Part shown: positions 16,624 to 23,561 of the stretch, one piece after another
How the letters are laid out: each line of letters opens with the position of its first letter
Position numbering within the stretch: the stretch's first letter is position 1
Origin: Lacticaseibacillus chiayiensis
Lineage (GTDB): Bacteria > Bacillota > Bacilli > Lactobacillales > Lactobacillaceae
Assembly: GCF_004123795.1 (NCBI RefSeq)
Contig: NZ_MSSM01000031.1
Location: forward strand, 1-64,000
DNA: 64,000 nt
Reading direction: 5' to 3'
Notes under the pieces: model-generated
Database searches by the model: none
What the model was told of the DNA's origin: nothing
Seen by the model: the letters and a program-made list of their open reading frames with translations, nothing else
Program-made: the position numbers and the translations under genes

Positions 16624-17067
16624 TTAAAAGACCGGTCCGACATACGGGCGCACTAACACATGGTCCAAATCAAGACTTTTAAGCTCGGTCAAATCGTTAA
16701 CAAAGCAGGTAATCGACCCTGCCAGCATCAAATTCATTTTCATTTTGCCAAGCTGAAGCGCCACGATTGGTATGTGGTGAGCATAGGCATACCCGATCTC
16801 AAAAGCCGTTCCCGGATCGGGGTTCTCACCGACATAATCCAGAATAGCAACCAAAACTGTTGACCGATGTAACCCCTGAATATCTTCACCAAACACCTGC
16901 CGTTGCCAGCCTGACGAGTTCGGCGTTAACCCGGCCTTGTTCGTGTCATCGCGCGGTGAAAAAATAGCGGTGACTGATTCATTTGCATGCAAAGCTGTCA
17001 AGACTTGATCGAGCCGTTCAATCTGAGCAGAATCAAAAAACGGTGCAGCCAAATAAACTTCTGCCAT
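16624..17067 (-). CDS. Nucleoside 2-deoxyribosyltransferase family protein
   Basis: 147 residues from the ATG at 17067 (preceded by AGGAGG). Family features are the N-terminal VYLAAPFF strand, the catalytic-glutamate region DPGTAFEIGYAYA, and the C-terminal NLMLAGSITCFV. Lactobacillar enzymes of this family exchange bases between deoxynucleosides, salvaging DNA precursors in the cytoplasm. Sequence drift from the well-studied enzymes leaves base preference open. It sits just upstream of nrdJ on the same strand but has its own terminator, so the link is thematic (deoxynucleotide supply), not co-transcription. Confidence 0.82.
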   Translation of the reverse strand: MAEVYLAAPFFDSAQIERLDQVLTALHANESVTAIFSPRDDTNKAGLTPNSSGWQRQVFGEDIQGLHRSTVLVAILDYVGENPDPGTAFEIGYAYAHHIPIVALQLGKMKMNLMLAGSITCFVNDLTELKSLDLDHVLVRPYVGPVF

Positions 17068-17080
17068 AATAATTCCTCCT

Positions 17081-17104
17081 GTGAGCATTCATCGGCGCGT
17101 TATG
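17081..17104. repeat. Short leader repeat (family C), copy 1
   Basis: GTGAGCATTCATCGGCGCG followed by TTATG, directly upstream of the ribosome binding site of the deoxyribosyltransferase gene. The same motif with two substitutions and a 20-base insertion occurs at 22163-22206, also directly upstream of a ribosome binding site. Confidence 0.5.
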
Positions 17105-17145
17105 GTGAAGCAGCTTCTATATACAAGGCTTCAACTCAGCAACAC

Positions 17146-17991
17146 CTAAAAGTCGCGTTGACGCTGCCATAAATACTCGGCAATGTCATGATCCACCAAC
17201 CGATTCTCGTGCAGTAAACTATGGGCTGCCCGCGGTCCACGAATCACAACCTCGGTATAATCTTTGATGCGATCCTTCACCAAATAACGCACAGCAAAAC
17301 TGCTGCTAACAGCGACTTCACCATCATGACGGCCGCCAAGCATCAAATCACCGGCAATGTTCAACCACCGCAAATCAGACGGCAAGTTGGCAATCGAACG
17401 TTGAAGATATTGATAAATCGGCGCTGTATGCTCTGGTCCTTGGCGAGTCAACGGCCAGTTAAGAATCGGTGAACGCCGCGCAATTTCCACATCATTCATC
17501 GGTGCGGCAATCGTCACCAGATTAGCCACGGGAACAGCAGGTTGGCTCACTAAATACAGTGCCGCCGTCACCCCGCCCATCGAATGCGCAACCAGATTAA
17601 CATGGGTAAACGACTGTTGCTCCTGCAAAGCGGCGATGACATGTTGCAAACCTCGCAACTGGGCAGCGGGCCGCACCGTTTTGTCCGTATACAAGACCTG
17701 AACAGCAGCGTGGTGGTTTAGATTCAACTGTCCGCGCAAATGAACACTGCTATCCGGCGCGACAATGGCCACGACATCTTTGCTCAAGCCATAACGCCGC
17801 TGCATCCGCCATAACATATGGCCAAAAGAGTACCGTGTACCCAGATGCCCCGGAATAAACAGCGTTGGCGTCGGATCCATCACGAGCGGCACCGGCGCAT
17901 AGCCAGTCCGAGCCAATAGAAAATAGTCCGTCATTACGCCCACAACGACCATCACGCCCAGCGTCACGAAAATCCAGAACCAGCCGCTCAT
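17146..17991 (-). CDS. Membrane-anchored alpha/beta hydrolase, DUF915 family
   Basis: 281 residues with one N-terminal membrane segment (about residues 4-25), then an alpha/beta hydrolase domain with the nucleophile elbow VAHSMGG near residue 137. DUF915 proteins are common in lactobacilli as predicted surface hydrolases of unknown substrate. It starts 9 bases after the nusG stop on the same strand, so the two are probably co-transcribed, although no functional link is evident. The ribosome binding site is weak. Confidence 0.82.
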   Translation of the reverse strand: MSGWFWIFVTLGVMVVVGVMTDYFLLARTGYAPVPLVMDPTPTLFIPGHLGTRYSFGHMLWRMQRRYGLSKDVVAIVAPDSSVHLRGQLNLNHHAAVQVLYTDKTVRPAAQLRGLQHVIAALQEQQSFTHVNLVAHSMGGVTAALYLVSQPAVPVANLVTIAAPMNDVEIARRSPILNWPLTRQGPEHTAPIYQYLQRSIANLPSDLRWLNIAGDLMLGGRHDGEVAVSSSFAVRYLVKDRIKDYTEVVIRGPRAAHSLLHENRLVDHDIAEYLWQRQRDF

Positions 17992-18000
17992 AAGCGTTAC

Positions 18001-18555
18001 CTACAGTTTGTCGACTTGATCAAAGTCCAATTCCGCAGTGACTTCACGATCGAACATTTCTGTCACAACCTTCAACTTCATCTTATCTTTATCAACCGCA
18101 GTCACCTTACCATGCATCCCGGTAAAAGCACCGTCGATAATCGTCACTGGCTCGCCCACATCAAACTCAACATTTTGATGGCGCGTGCTCATCCCCATCG
18201 AATGCAAGACACTGGCTACTTCTTCAGGCAGCAATGGCGCTGGTTTTGAACCGGCACCATGAGAACCGACAAACCCTGTAACGCCAGGCGTATTCCGGAC
18301 CACAAACCAAGACTGATCCGTCATCACCATTTCAACCAACACATAGCCAGGAAAAGTTTTCTTCATCTCGACTTTGTCCTTGCCATTCTTTTTTTCGTGT
18401 TCCTCTTCTTCAGGAACGACCACCCGAAAAATGTAATCATCCATATTCATACTGGTCGTTCGCTGTTCAAGGTTCGTCTTCACCTTATTTTCATAACCGG
18501 AATAAGTGTGCAACACGTACCAATGTTTCTCTGCTGACGTTACTGTTTCAGCCAT
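18001..18555 (-). CDS. nusG: Transcription termination/antitermination protein NusG
   Basis: 184 residues from the ATG at 18555, preceded by AAAGGAG; a longer frame from 18585 overlaps the upstream terminator. It begins MAETVTSAEKHWYVLHTYSG, has the NGN core FPGYVLVEM and NTPGVTGFVG, and ends in a KOW domain (EPVTIIDGAFTGMHGKV). It binds RNA polymerase and modulates pausing and termination. It is placed after rpmG-secE as in other Firmicutes, but separated from them by a terminator-like hairpin. Confidence 0.96.
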   Translation of the reverse strand: MAETVTSAEKHWYVLHTYSGYENKVKTNLEQRTTSMNMDDYIFRVVVPEEEEHEKKNGKDKVEMKKTFPGYVLVEMVMTDQSWFVVRNTPGVTGFVGSHGAGSKPAPLLPEEVASVLHSMGMSTRHQNVEFDVGEPVTIIDGAFTGMHGKVTAVDKDKMKLKVVTEMFDREVTAELDFDQVDKL

Positions 18556-18584
18556 AACGAGTCTCCTTTTAGTGTTTTGAGTCA

Positions 18585-18614
18585 AAATAAAAAACCGTCA
18601 TCGAAGGCGGTTTT
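18585..18614 (-). terminator. Terminator-like hairpin between secE and nusG
   Basis: On the minus strand AAAACCG pairs with CGGTTTT, followed by TTATTTT. It lies between the secE stop and the nusG ribosome binding site, so it may be a partial terminator tuning nusG relative to rpmG-secE. Confidence 0.6.
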
Positions 18615-18657
18615 GCGCTGCTCATAGTATAGCAAAGATAAAGCGGTTTGTCAGGCC

Positions 18658-18828
18658 TTAATACAAGAACGCCTGAAAAATCATGTTAATGACCCAATCA
18701 ACCACCGCAAAATAAATGGCAAAGATAATGGAGGTCATGATGACGGTAAACGTATCACGGCGTGTCTGTTTCGCAGTCGGCCACGTAACAGCCTTCATTT
18801 CCGTAAAAACACTTTTGATAAATTTCAT
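18658..18828 (-). CDS. secE: Preprotein translocase subunit SecE
   Basis: 56 residues beginning MKFIKSVFTEMKAVTWPTAK, the canonical small Gram-positive SecE. An amphipathic N-terminal helix with the conserved VTWPT motif is followed by one membrane segment (about residues 30-50). It clamps the SecY channel in the membrane. GGAGTGGGC lies ahead of the start. It follows rpmG by about 20 bases. Confidence 0.95.
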   Translation of the reverse strand: MKFIKSVFTEMKAVTWPTAKQTRRDTFTVIMTSIIFAIYFAVVDWVINMIFQAFLY

Positions 18829-18847
18829 CAGCCCACTCCTTCCATTA

Positions 18848-18997
18848 TTACTTCGTTTCTTGATGAACCGTTACCCGGCCACAATGCTTACAAAATTTTC
18901 TTAAAGTCAACCGTTCCGTTCGCTTCGGGTTCTCGGGAACAAAATAATTCCGTTGCCCGCAAACCGAACAAGCCAAAGCAACTTTCTTTACTGACAT
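18848..18997 (-). CDS. rpmG: 50S ribosomal protein L33
   Basis: 49 residues from the ATG at 18997, preceded by TGGAGGG. It has the zinc-binding form with two CxxC pairs (CSVCG and CKHCG) and the family pattern [13 protein letters not shown] longer frame from 19051 is promoter DNA. It heads the rpmG-secE pair, as in other Firmicutes. The sigH gene that often precedes it is not here. Confidence 0.95.
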   Translation of the reverse strand: MSVKKVALACSVCGQRNYFVPENPKRTERLTLRKFCKHCGRVTVHQETK

Positions 18998-19022
18998 CTT
19001 GTTCCCTCCAGTCACGTCCAAT

Positions 19023-19051
19023 ATGTTACCAAGATTGTCCATGAATAGCAA
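19023..19051 (-). promoter_or_regulatory. Possible promoter of rpmG-secE
   Basis: On the minus strand TTGCTA, 17 bases, TAACAT, about 25 bases ahead of the rpmG start. Four of six matches at each box. Confidence 0.4.
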
Positions 19052-19126
19052 GCGTCAGAAAACAAAGGTAAACATTGTCACCTTAAGTGTCATTAATATT
19101 TAGTTACTTAAGCATCTGAAAGCTTT

Positions 19127-20086
19127 TTAAAAAAGTATTCCCAACCACAACGTCACCAACAATGCTCCACCAAAGCTTAAAAGCGAACGAATGGTGTAGA
19201 TAAAAGTTTTGTCCTTACTAGGCGAAGCAGTAAAGGTCCGTGTGTTGTTAAGCACCAGCGGCCATGTCGCTAGTACCAACAAACTCCAAATCGGCAAGAG
19301 TTTGGTGACGATGCCGAGTAATAAGCCGACAAAGGTGGCAAACGGAATTAGCCGGTACCAACGCAAGGCGCGCTGTTTCCCAAGGTAATAGGGCAATGTG
19401 TAGCGCTCGTTTTTCACGTCTTGTTCCAGATCGGCGATGTTGTCAGCAAACATAACTGCCGCGTTCAGGATGACAATCGGGAGAACGGCGATGAATAGCT
19501 GCAACAACCAGCCTAAGTTCAGTGAAAACGCAAACGTGCGGCGGCCCAAGACGAGATCTAAGGGTTGCGGTACCTGCATGTTGATCAATACGGCAATCGT
19601 GAATGTACCGAAGCCCTCGACTATTCCGGCCAGCAATTCGCCAAGTGGGAGCCGGGATAATGGAATCGGGCCAAACGTATATAGAATGGCGATTCCAACG
19701 CCAATTGCACCGATGACCAAAAGGCTGAGATTCGTGCGCATCACAAGAATCAGGCCAAGAACGACACTCACTAATAGCATCAGAATCGTCAACGACAACA
19801 TCCCCAAAGGAGAAAGATGCTCTCGACCGATAATATTTTGTTGTTGCTGATAACTATGGTCCTTGGCTTTGAAGTAGTCTTGCACATTGTTAAAACCGGT
19901 GACAAACAAAGCGATGGCGAGCTGGGCCAAGCCATAAAGCAGGCTGTTGACCCAGGAGAATTGTTGAAAAGCCCATGCAGCGTAACTAATGCCTAGCGCA
20001 TACGGGAGCATGCTCGCTGCTTTTGCCGGTAAACGAATAAATTCAAGAAAAAGCGGCCATGTTAGGTGTTTATAAGGTTGCGTCAT
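19127..20086 (-). CDS. UbiA-type prenyltransferase, second of two tandem copies
   Basis: 319 residues from the ATG at 20086, which overlaps the stop of the upstream paralogue by four bases. It is an integral membrane protein with about nine segments. The Asp-rich motifs sit in NNVQDYFKAKDHSY and DNIADLEQDVKNE, the two prenyl-diphosphate/Mg sites of MenA-like enzymes. It would attach a polyprenyl chain to dihydroxynaphthoate to make a demethylmenaquinone. In the EET locus of Listeria one such gene (dmkA) makes a dedicated quinone for Ndh2. Here there are two, so the partner might use a different aromatic substrate. Last gene of the minus-strand EET unit. Confidence 0.85.
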   Translation of the reverse strand: MTQPYKHLTWPLFLEFIRLPAKAASMLPYALGISYAAWAFQQFSWVNSLLYGLAQLAIALFVTGFNNVQDYFKAKDHSYQQQQNIIGREHLSPLGMLSLTILMLLVSVVLGLILVMRTNLSLLVIGAIGVGIAILYTFGPIPLSRLPLGELLAGIVEGFGTFTIAVLINMQVPQPLDLVLGRRTFAFSLNLGWLLQLFIAVLPIVILNAAVMFADNIADLEQDVKNERYTLPYYLGKQRALRWYRLIPFATFVGLLLGIVTKLLPIWSLLVLATWPLVLNNTRTFTASPSKDKTFIYTIRSLLSFGGALLVTLWLGILF

Positions 20087-21021
20087 AACAAGACCCCCAT
20101 TCCCAAGCCGAGGGTTAATAAACCATTTTCCAAAACCAGGTTCACAACAGCAGTGTGGAACGTTCGTGGCTTGCTTGGGTCGCGAATAAAGCGATGGACG
20201 TTGCGAATAACCAGCGGCCACGCTAACTCAATCAGCAATGCCCAGCTCGGCAAGGCGCCAAACACAACTGCTAACAATACCGCGATGAAACCGATATAGG
20301 CTAACAAAGCGTAAACCCGCGGTGCCCACCAGTGACCTAGGTACATTGGCAATGTATGCCGGTGATTCCGCTCATCTTCCTCCAAGTCAGCCATGTTGTT
20401 GGCTAGCATGACGTTAGCAATGGTGGCCATTGGCGTGATGCAAGTCAAGCCTAAAGCAATGATGGCAATAAAATCCCCGTGTAAGACAATCGTCGGCCAT
20501 CCCCACTCCAAAGCGATCAATTTCCCGGGGACAATATTAATATAAGTAGCAATCACCGGAATGCCCAATCCCATTACGACACCGGAAAAAATTTCCCCCA
20601 ATGGCAACCGCGACAATGGCAACGGTCCCCAAGTATATAAGATGCCGATTGCAAAACAGGCCATTCCCATCAGCAACACAAGCCAGTCAGTTCGCATAAC
20701 CAAAATAATCCCAAGCAGTGAGGCGCCTGCCAACATGCCGAAAATGATTCGGCTGACTAACTTCGGATTTAACTGTTTCCGGCCAATCACATTAACGGCT
20801 TGCTGATAATGTTCATCTTTGGCTTTGCGATAATCCATTAAGTTGTTCAGCGCGGTGGTCATCATGTCAAAAAGTAACATCGCCACCAGGAATATACCCG
20901 TGTTCACAGCATTAAAGCCGTGAAAGTAACTCACCGCAAATAACGTACCAATCGCAAACGGCAAAATACTTGCCAGCTTCGTGCGAATTTCCACCAATTC
21001 CAAGAAAATCGGCAGCGTCAT
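20083..21021 (-). CDS. dmkA: UbiA-type prenyltransferase (DmkA-like), first of two tandem copies
   Basis: 312 residues, about nine membrane segments. The first Asp-rich motif is NNLMDYRKAKDEHY and the second is NNMADLEEDERNH. It belongs to the MenA/UbiA family, predicted to prenylate 1,4-dihydroxy-2-naphthoate. It follows apbE by 54 bases, and a short family A repeat fragment fills that gap. The EET neighbourhood indicates a quinone for extracellular electron transfer rather than ordinary respiration. No other menaquinone pathway gene is in the window, so the naphthoate may be imported or made elsewhere. Which of the two copies is the true DmkA cannot be decided here. Confidence 0.85.
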   Translation of the reverse strand: MTLPIFLELVEIRTKLASILPFAIGTLFAVSYFHGFNAVNTGIFLVAMLLFDMMTTALNNLMDYRKAKDEHYQQAVNVIGRKQLNPKLVSRIIFGMLAGASLLGIILVMRTDWLVLLMGMACFAIGILYTWGPLPLSRLPLGEIFSGVVMGLGIPVIATYINIVPGKLIALEWGWPTIVLHGDFIAIIALGLTCITPMATIANVMLANNMADLEEDERNHRHTLPMYLGHWWAPRVYALLAYIGFIAVLLAVVFGALPSWALLIELAWPLVIRNVHRFIRDPSKPRTFHTAVVNLVLENGLLTLGLGMGVLL

Positions 21022-21035
21022 CGACTTCCCCCTTT

Positions 21036-21077
21036 AAACGCGTTCGCCAGCCCAGAAACCGGCTGATTCACGCTCTT
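21036..21077. repeat. Minimal family A element (termini only)
   Basis: AAACGCGTTCGC, then AGAAACCGG, then CACGCTCT: the reverse complement of both ends of family A with the central stems missing. It runs into the stop codon of the apbE-like gene. Confidence 0.5.
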
Positions 21078-22146
21078 ATTTTTTAGCCACGTTTGCCAGC
21101 GTGTATCCGGAATGCTTGAACAGTTTAAAGCTGTCTTTCAATCCCGAGCTGACGTAAACCCTTTTGTCTTTGGTAACAAAAATGGCATCGGCATATTTCA
21201 GCTTTTCGATGTATGTCATCCCATCAACTAGCCCCTTGTCAAATGTCGCAGTTGACAAGGCATCGCCGTCAACACTTTTGTTGGTAACGATTGAAACACC
21301 CATTAGTTCATTGTCAAATGGGTAACCGGTTTTGGGATTCATAAGGTGCATATAAACTTTACCATTAACTTTGAGGTAACGCTCGTAGATTCCGGAAGTT
21401 ACAACTGTTCTGTTACTGGCAGGCAAGGTACCAATGGCCGTTCCCCGAGGCTTTTTCGGATCCTGAATGCCGACATTCCAATCTTTTTTTGCATCTTTAG
21501 GGCTCTTACCCATAACAAAGATATTGCCGCCTAAATCGATAATCGCCGTGGTGACATGTTGTTTCTTCAATGTCTTAACGACTTCATCGGTAATGAACCC
21601 CTTTGCGATACCGCCGAGATCAATGGCCATGCCTTTTTTCTTCAGGTAAACAGTCTGTTGCTTCTTATTAAGAACAACATCTCGATAATGTACTAGCGGC
21701 AGCTTGGCATCAATTTCGCTTTGGGCCGGTTTGCGGGCATCGGCAAAACCAATATGCCACAGACTGGTGATTGGCCCAATCGCCAAATCAAACGAGCCAT
21801 TAGAATTCTCGCTGTAATGCTTGGCCGCCGCAATCACACGATAAACACTCGGCGTCACGTGAACCGGCTTAATCCCGGCATTTTGGTTAATCTTATCAAC
21901 TTCCGACCCTTTTTGATTAACCGTCAGCTGATCGGCTAGCTGTTGAACCCGGGAAAAAGCAGCATCTAACGCCCCTTGCTTGCCCTTGTCGTAAATCTTA
22001 ACCGTGACAACCGTTCCCATCAGAAACTGAGTATCCGAATAAGGGTCGCCTTCGACCAACGTGCGCTTTGCTGCAGGCTTGCCGGAACAAGCAGTCGTTA
22101 CCAATGCCAGCAGCATCAGCAAAACGACGACAACTCTTTTCTTCAT
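21076..22146 (-). CDS. fmnB: FAD:protein FMN transferase (ApbE family lipoprotein)
   Basis: 356 residues with a lipoprotein signal (VTTAC lipobox), so it acts outside the cell. ApbE features are FLMGTVVTVKIYD near the start, SFDLAIGPITSLW, IDLGGIAKGFITDEV and the metal-site region VDGDALSTATFDKG. ApbE enzymes split FAD and attach FMN to a threonine of FMN-binding domains. The neighbouring PplA-like lipoprotein has exactly two such target motifs. The gene corresponds by position and family to fmnB of the Listeria EET locus. AGGAG precedes the start. Confidence 0.92.
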   Translation of the reverse strand: MKKRVVVVLLMLLALVTTACSGKPAAKRTLVEGDPYSDTQFLMGTVVTVKIYDKGKQGALDAAFSRVQQLADQLTVNQKGSEVDKINQNAGIKPVHVTPSVYRVIAAAKHYSENSNGSFDLAIGPITSLWHIGFADARKPAQSEIDAKLPLVHYRDVVLNKKQQTVYLKKKGMAIDLGGIAKGFITDEVVKTLKKQHVTTAIIDLGGNIFVMGKSPKDAKKDWNVGIQDPKKPRGTAIGTLPASNRTVVTSGIYERYLKVNGKVYMHLMNPKTGYPFDNELMGVSIVTNKSVDGDALSTATFDKGLVDGMTYIEKLKYADAIFVTKDKRVYVSSGLKDSFKLFKHSGYTLANVAKK

Positions 22147-22162
22147 TTATGCTCCTCCAAAA

Positions 22163-22206
22163 GTGAGCGTTCACCGGCGCGACGAGGAATCGGCGAACAC
22201 GTTATG
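22163..22206. repeat. Short leader repeat (family C), copy 2
   Basis: GTGAGCGTTCACCGGCGCG, a 20-base insertion relative to copy 1 at 17081, then GTTATG. It sits directly upstream of the apbE ribosome binding site. Confidence 0.5.
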
Positions 22207-22261
22207 TTGATCGTAAACCAACGCAATCAACCACAGCGTCATTATACGGAGTTTTGTAGGC

Positions 22262-22304
22262 ATAAGAAAAGAACCTGCTCAGAAAAGGTGTTCCGAACAA
22301 GTCC
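22262..22304 (-). terminator. Hairpin between pplA and apbE, likely partial terminator
   Basis: On the minus strand GGACTTGTTC pairs with GAGCAGGTTC (three wobble pairs), followed by TTTTCTT. It would let the abundant flavolipoprotein be made in excess over ApbE and the prenyltransferases. Confidence 0.6.
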
Positions 22305-22362
22305 TTACTTAAGCTACTAGACTGACCATCAGTCCAACCGCTTCGATCGTGAAACCAACAAA

Positions 22363-23274
22363 TTAGTTGTTGTAAACAATGTTGTCAACTTCGATCTTGT
22401 TCGTGTTGCCATTTTGTGCAGCATTGACCAGTTGATCAGCATATAAGATGAAGGTATCGGAACTGTGGGTCGCACCAGAAACTACATCAACCTTGGCTGG
22501 TGACTGTTTGGCAACCAACGACTTATTCAGTTCCGGAATGTATTCCTTCGGGCCGACTTTATTGACTTTCTTCATATTAGCTTCGTACTTGGTGTCAAGT
22601 GTCTTGGACTTGCCATCTTTATTGATGTTGTCATAGTTACTCTGCGTAATCTTGCCGTCCTTGACGGTGATGGAGAAGACAACCCGATAACCATTGAAGT
22701 AATTCTTTTCTTCAAGTGTATAGGTACCATCTTTCATCTTGCCAGTATTATTCACTTCAATCGGCTTGGTGTCACCAGCTTGGGCAGCCTGAATCAATTG
22801 TTGTGCATAGTTCTTGAAGGTCAGGCTGGAATCAGTCGCACCTGAGATTACATCAATTGCCCCAACGTTTGTCCCGTTTTTCTGGAACGACTTGTTCAAC
22901 TCAGGAATATACTCTTTTGGCCCAACCTTGACCTTGGCCTTCATTGCTTTTTCATAGGCAGCGTCCTTAGTCTTGGATTTGCCATTCTTGTCAACGTAGT
23001 CATACTTAGTAGAAGTAATCTTTCCGTCTTTGACTGTCATGGCCATTTCAACTTTATAGCCATGATCATAGCCGGTTTCATTCAGCTTGTAAGTACCATC
23101 CTTTAGCGGACCGCCGGCAACTTGCTTTTGGGCTGATGACTTCTTCACTACTTTGCTGCTGGAGGCCTTACTGCTGGACGAATTTTTGCTGCTTGAACTA
23201 CTGCTGCATGCACTTAAGACCAAAGTGGACAGTGCAACAACGGCTGCCCCCGTCACAACTTTATTTAACTTCAT
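22363..23274 (-). CDS. pplA: PplA-like flavolipoprotein with two FMN-binding domains
   Basis: 303 residues. The signal peptide ends in a lipobox (LSACSS), followed by a Ser/Lys-rich tether, then two copies of an FMN-binding domain at about residues 60-165 and 185-295. Each copy ends in the flavinylation motif, SGATDSS and SGATHSS, where FMN is attached to the threonine. The repeats share KVGPKEYIPELNKS. In Listeria PplA is the extracellular flavoprotein that relays electrons in EET. It is the first gene of the minus-strand unit, followed by the ApbE enzyme expected to modify it. Confidence 0.92.
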   Translation of the reverse strand: MKLNKVVTGAAVVALSTLVLSACSSSSSSKNSSSSKASSSKVVKKSSAQKQVAGGPLKDGTYKLNETGYDHGYKVEMAMTVKDGKITSTKYDYVDKNGKSKTKDAAYEKAMKAKVKVGPKEYIPELNKSFQKNGTNVGAIDVISGATDSSLTFKNYAQQLIQAAQAGDTKPIEVNNTGKMKDGTYTLEEKNYFNGYRVVFSITVKDGKITQSNYDNINKDGKSKTLDTKYEANMKKVNKVGPKEYIPELNKSLVAKQSPAKVDVVSGATHSSDTFILYADQLVNAAQNGNTNKIEVDNIVYNN

Positions 23275-23331
23275 GACATTTACCCCTTTTGCAGTTCATT
23301 ACTGCGATATTGTGTTCTCGATCACATATTT

Positions 23332-23360
23332 AGTTTAGCCAGTCAAATCGAAAAAATCAA
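23332..23360 (-). promoter_or_regulatory. Possible promoter of the pplA unit
   Basis: On the minus strand TTGATT, 17 bases, TAAACT (4 of 6 matches at each box), about 58 bases ahead of the pplA start and just downstream of a cre-like site. Confidence 0.4.
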
Positions 23361-23374
23361 CCAAACCAGGGCAT

Positions 23375-23388
23375 TATAAGCGCTTTCT
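23375..23388. promoter_or_regulatory. cre-like site 1 in the divergent EET promoter region
   Basis: Reverse complement AGAAAGCGCTTATA matches 12 of 14 positions of the strong CcpA operator TGAAAGCGCTTACA. A weaker relative, AGAGAGCGCTAACG (10 of 14), lies at 23459-23472, directly against the ndh2 -35 box. Together they suggest carbon catabolite control of both EET arms. Confidence 0.5.
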
Positions 23389-23473
23389 CATTTTCCAAGG
23401 AGTGTCATTAAAACGTATTTTTGTGTCTTTTTACACAAAAACGTCCGGATTTGGAAAAAGAGAGCGCTAACGT

Positions 23474-23503
23474 TAGACATTAAGCGAAATTAAAGGCTAT
23501 AAT
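23474..23503 (+). promoter_or_regulatory. Likely promoter of ndh2
   Basis: TAGACA at 23474-23479, 18 bases, perfect TATAAT at 23498-23503, about 58 bases ahead of the ndh2 start. Confidence 0.6.
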
Positions 23504-23561
23504 GACTTGGATACATACTTCACAAAAGTATGGATATTGCAAATGGTAAGGAGTGTTATGC

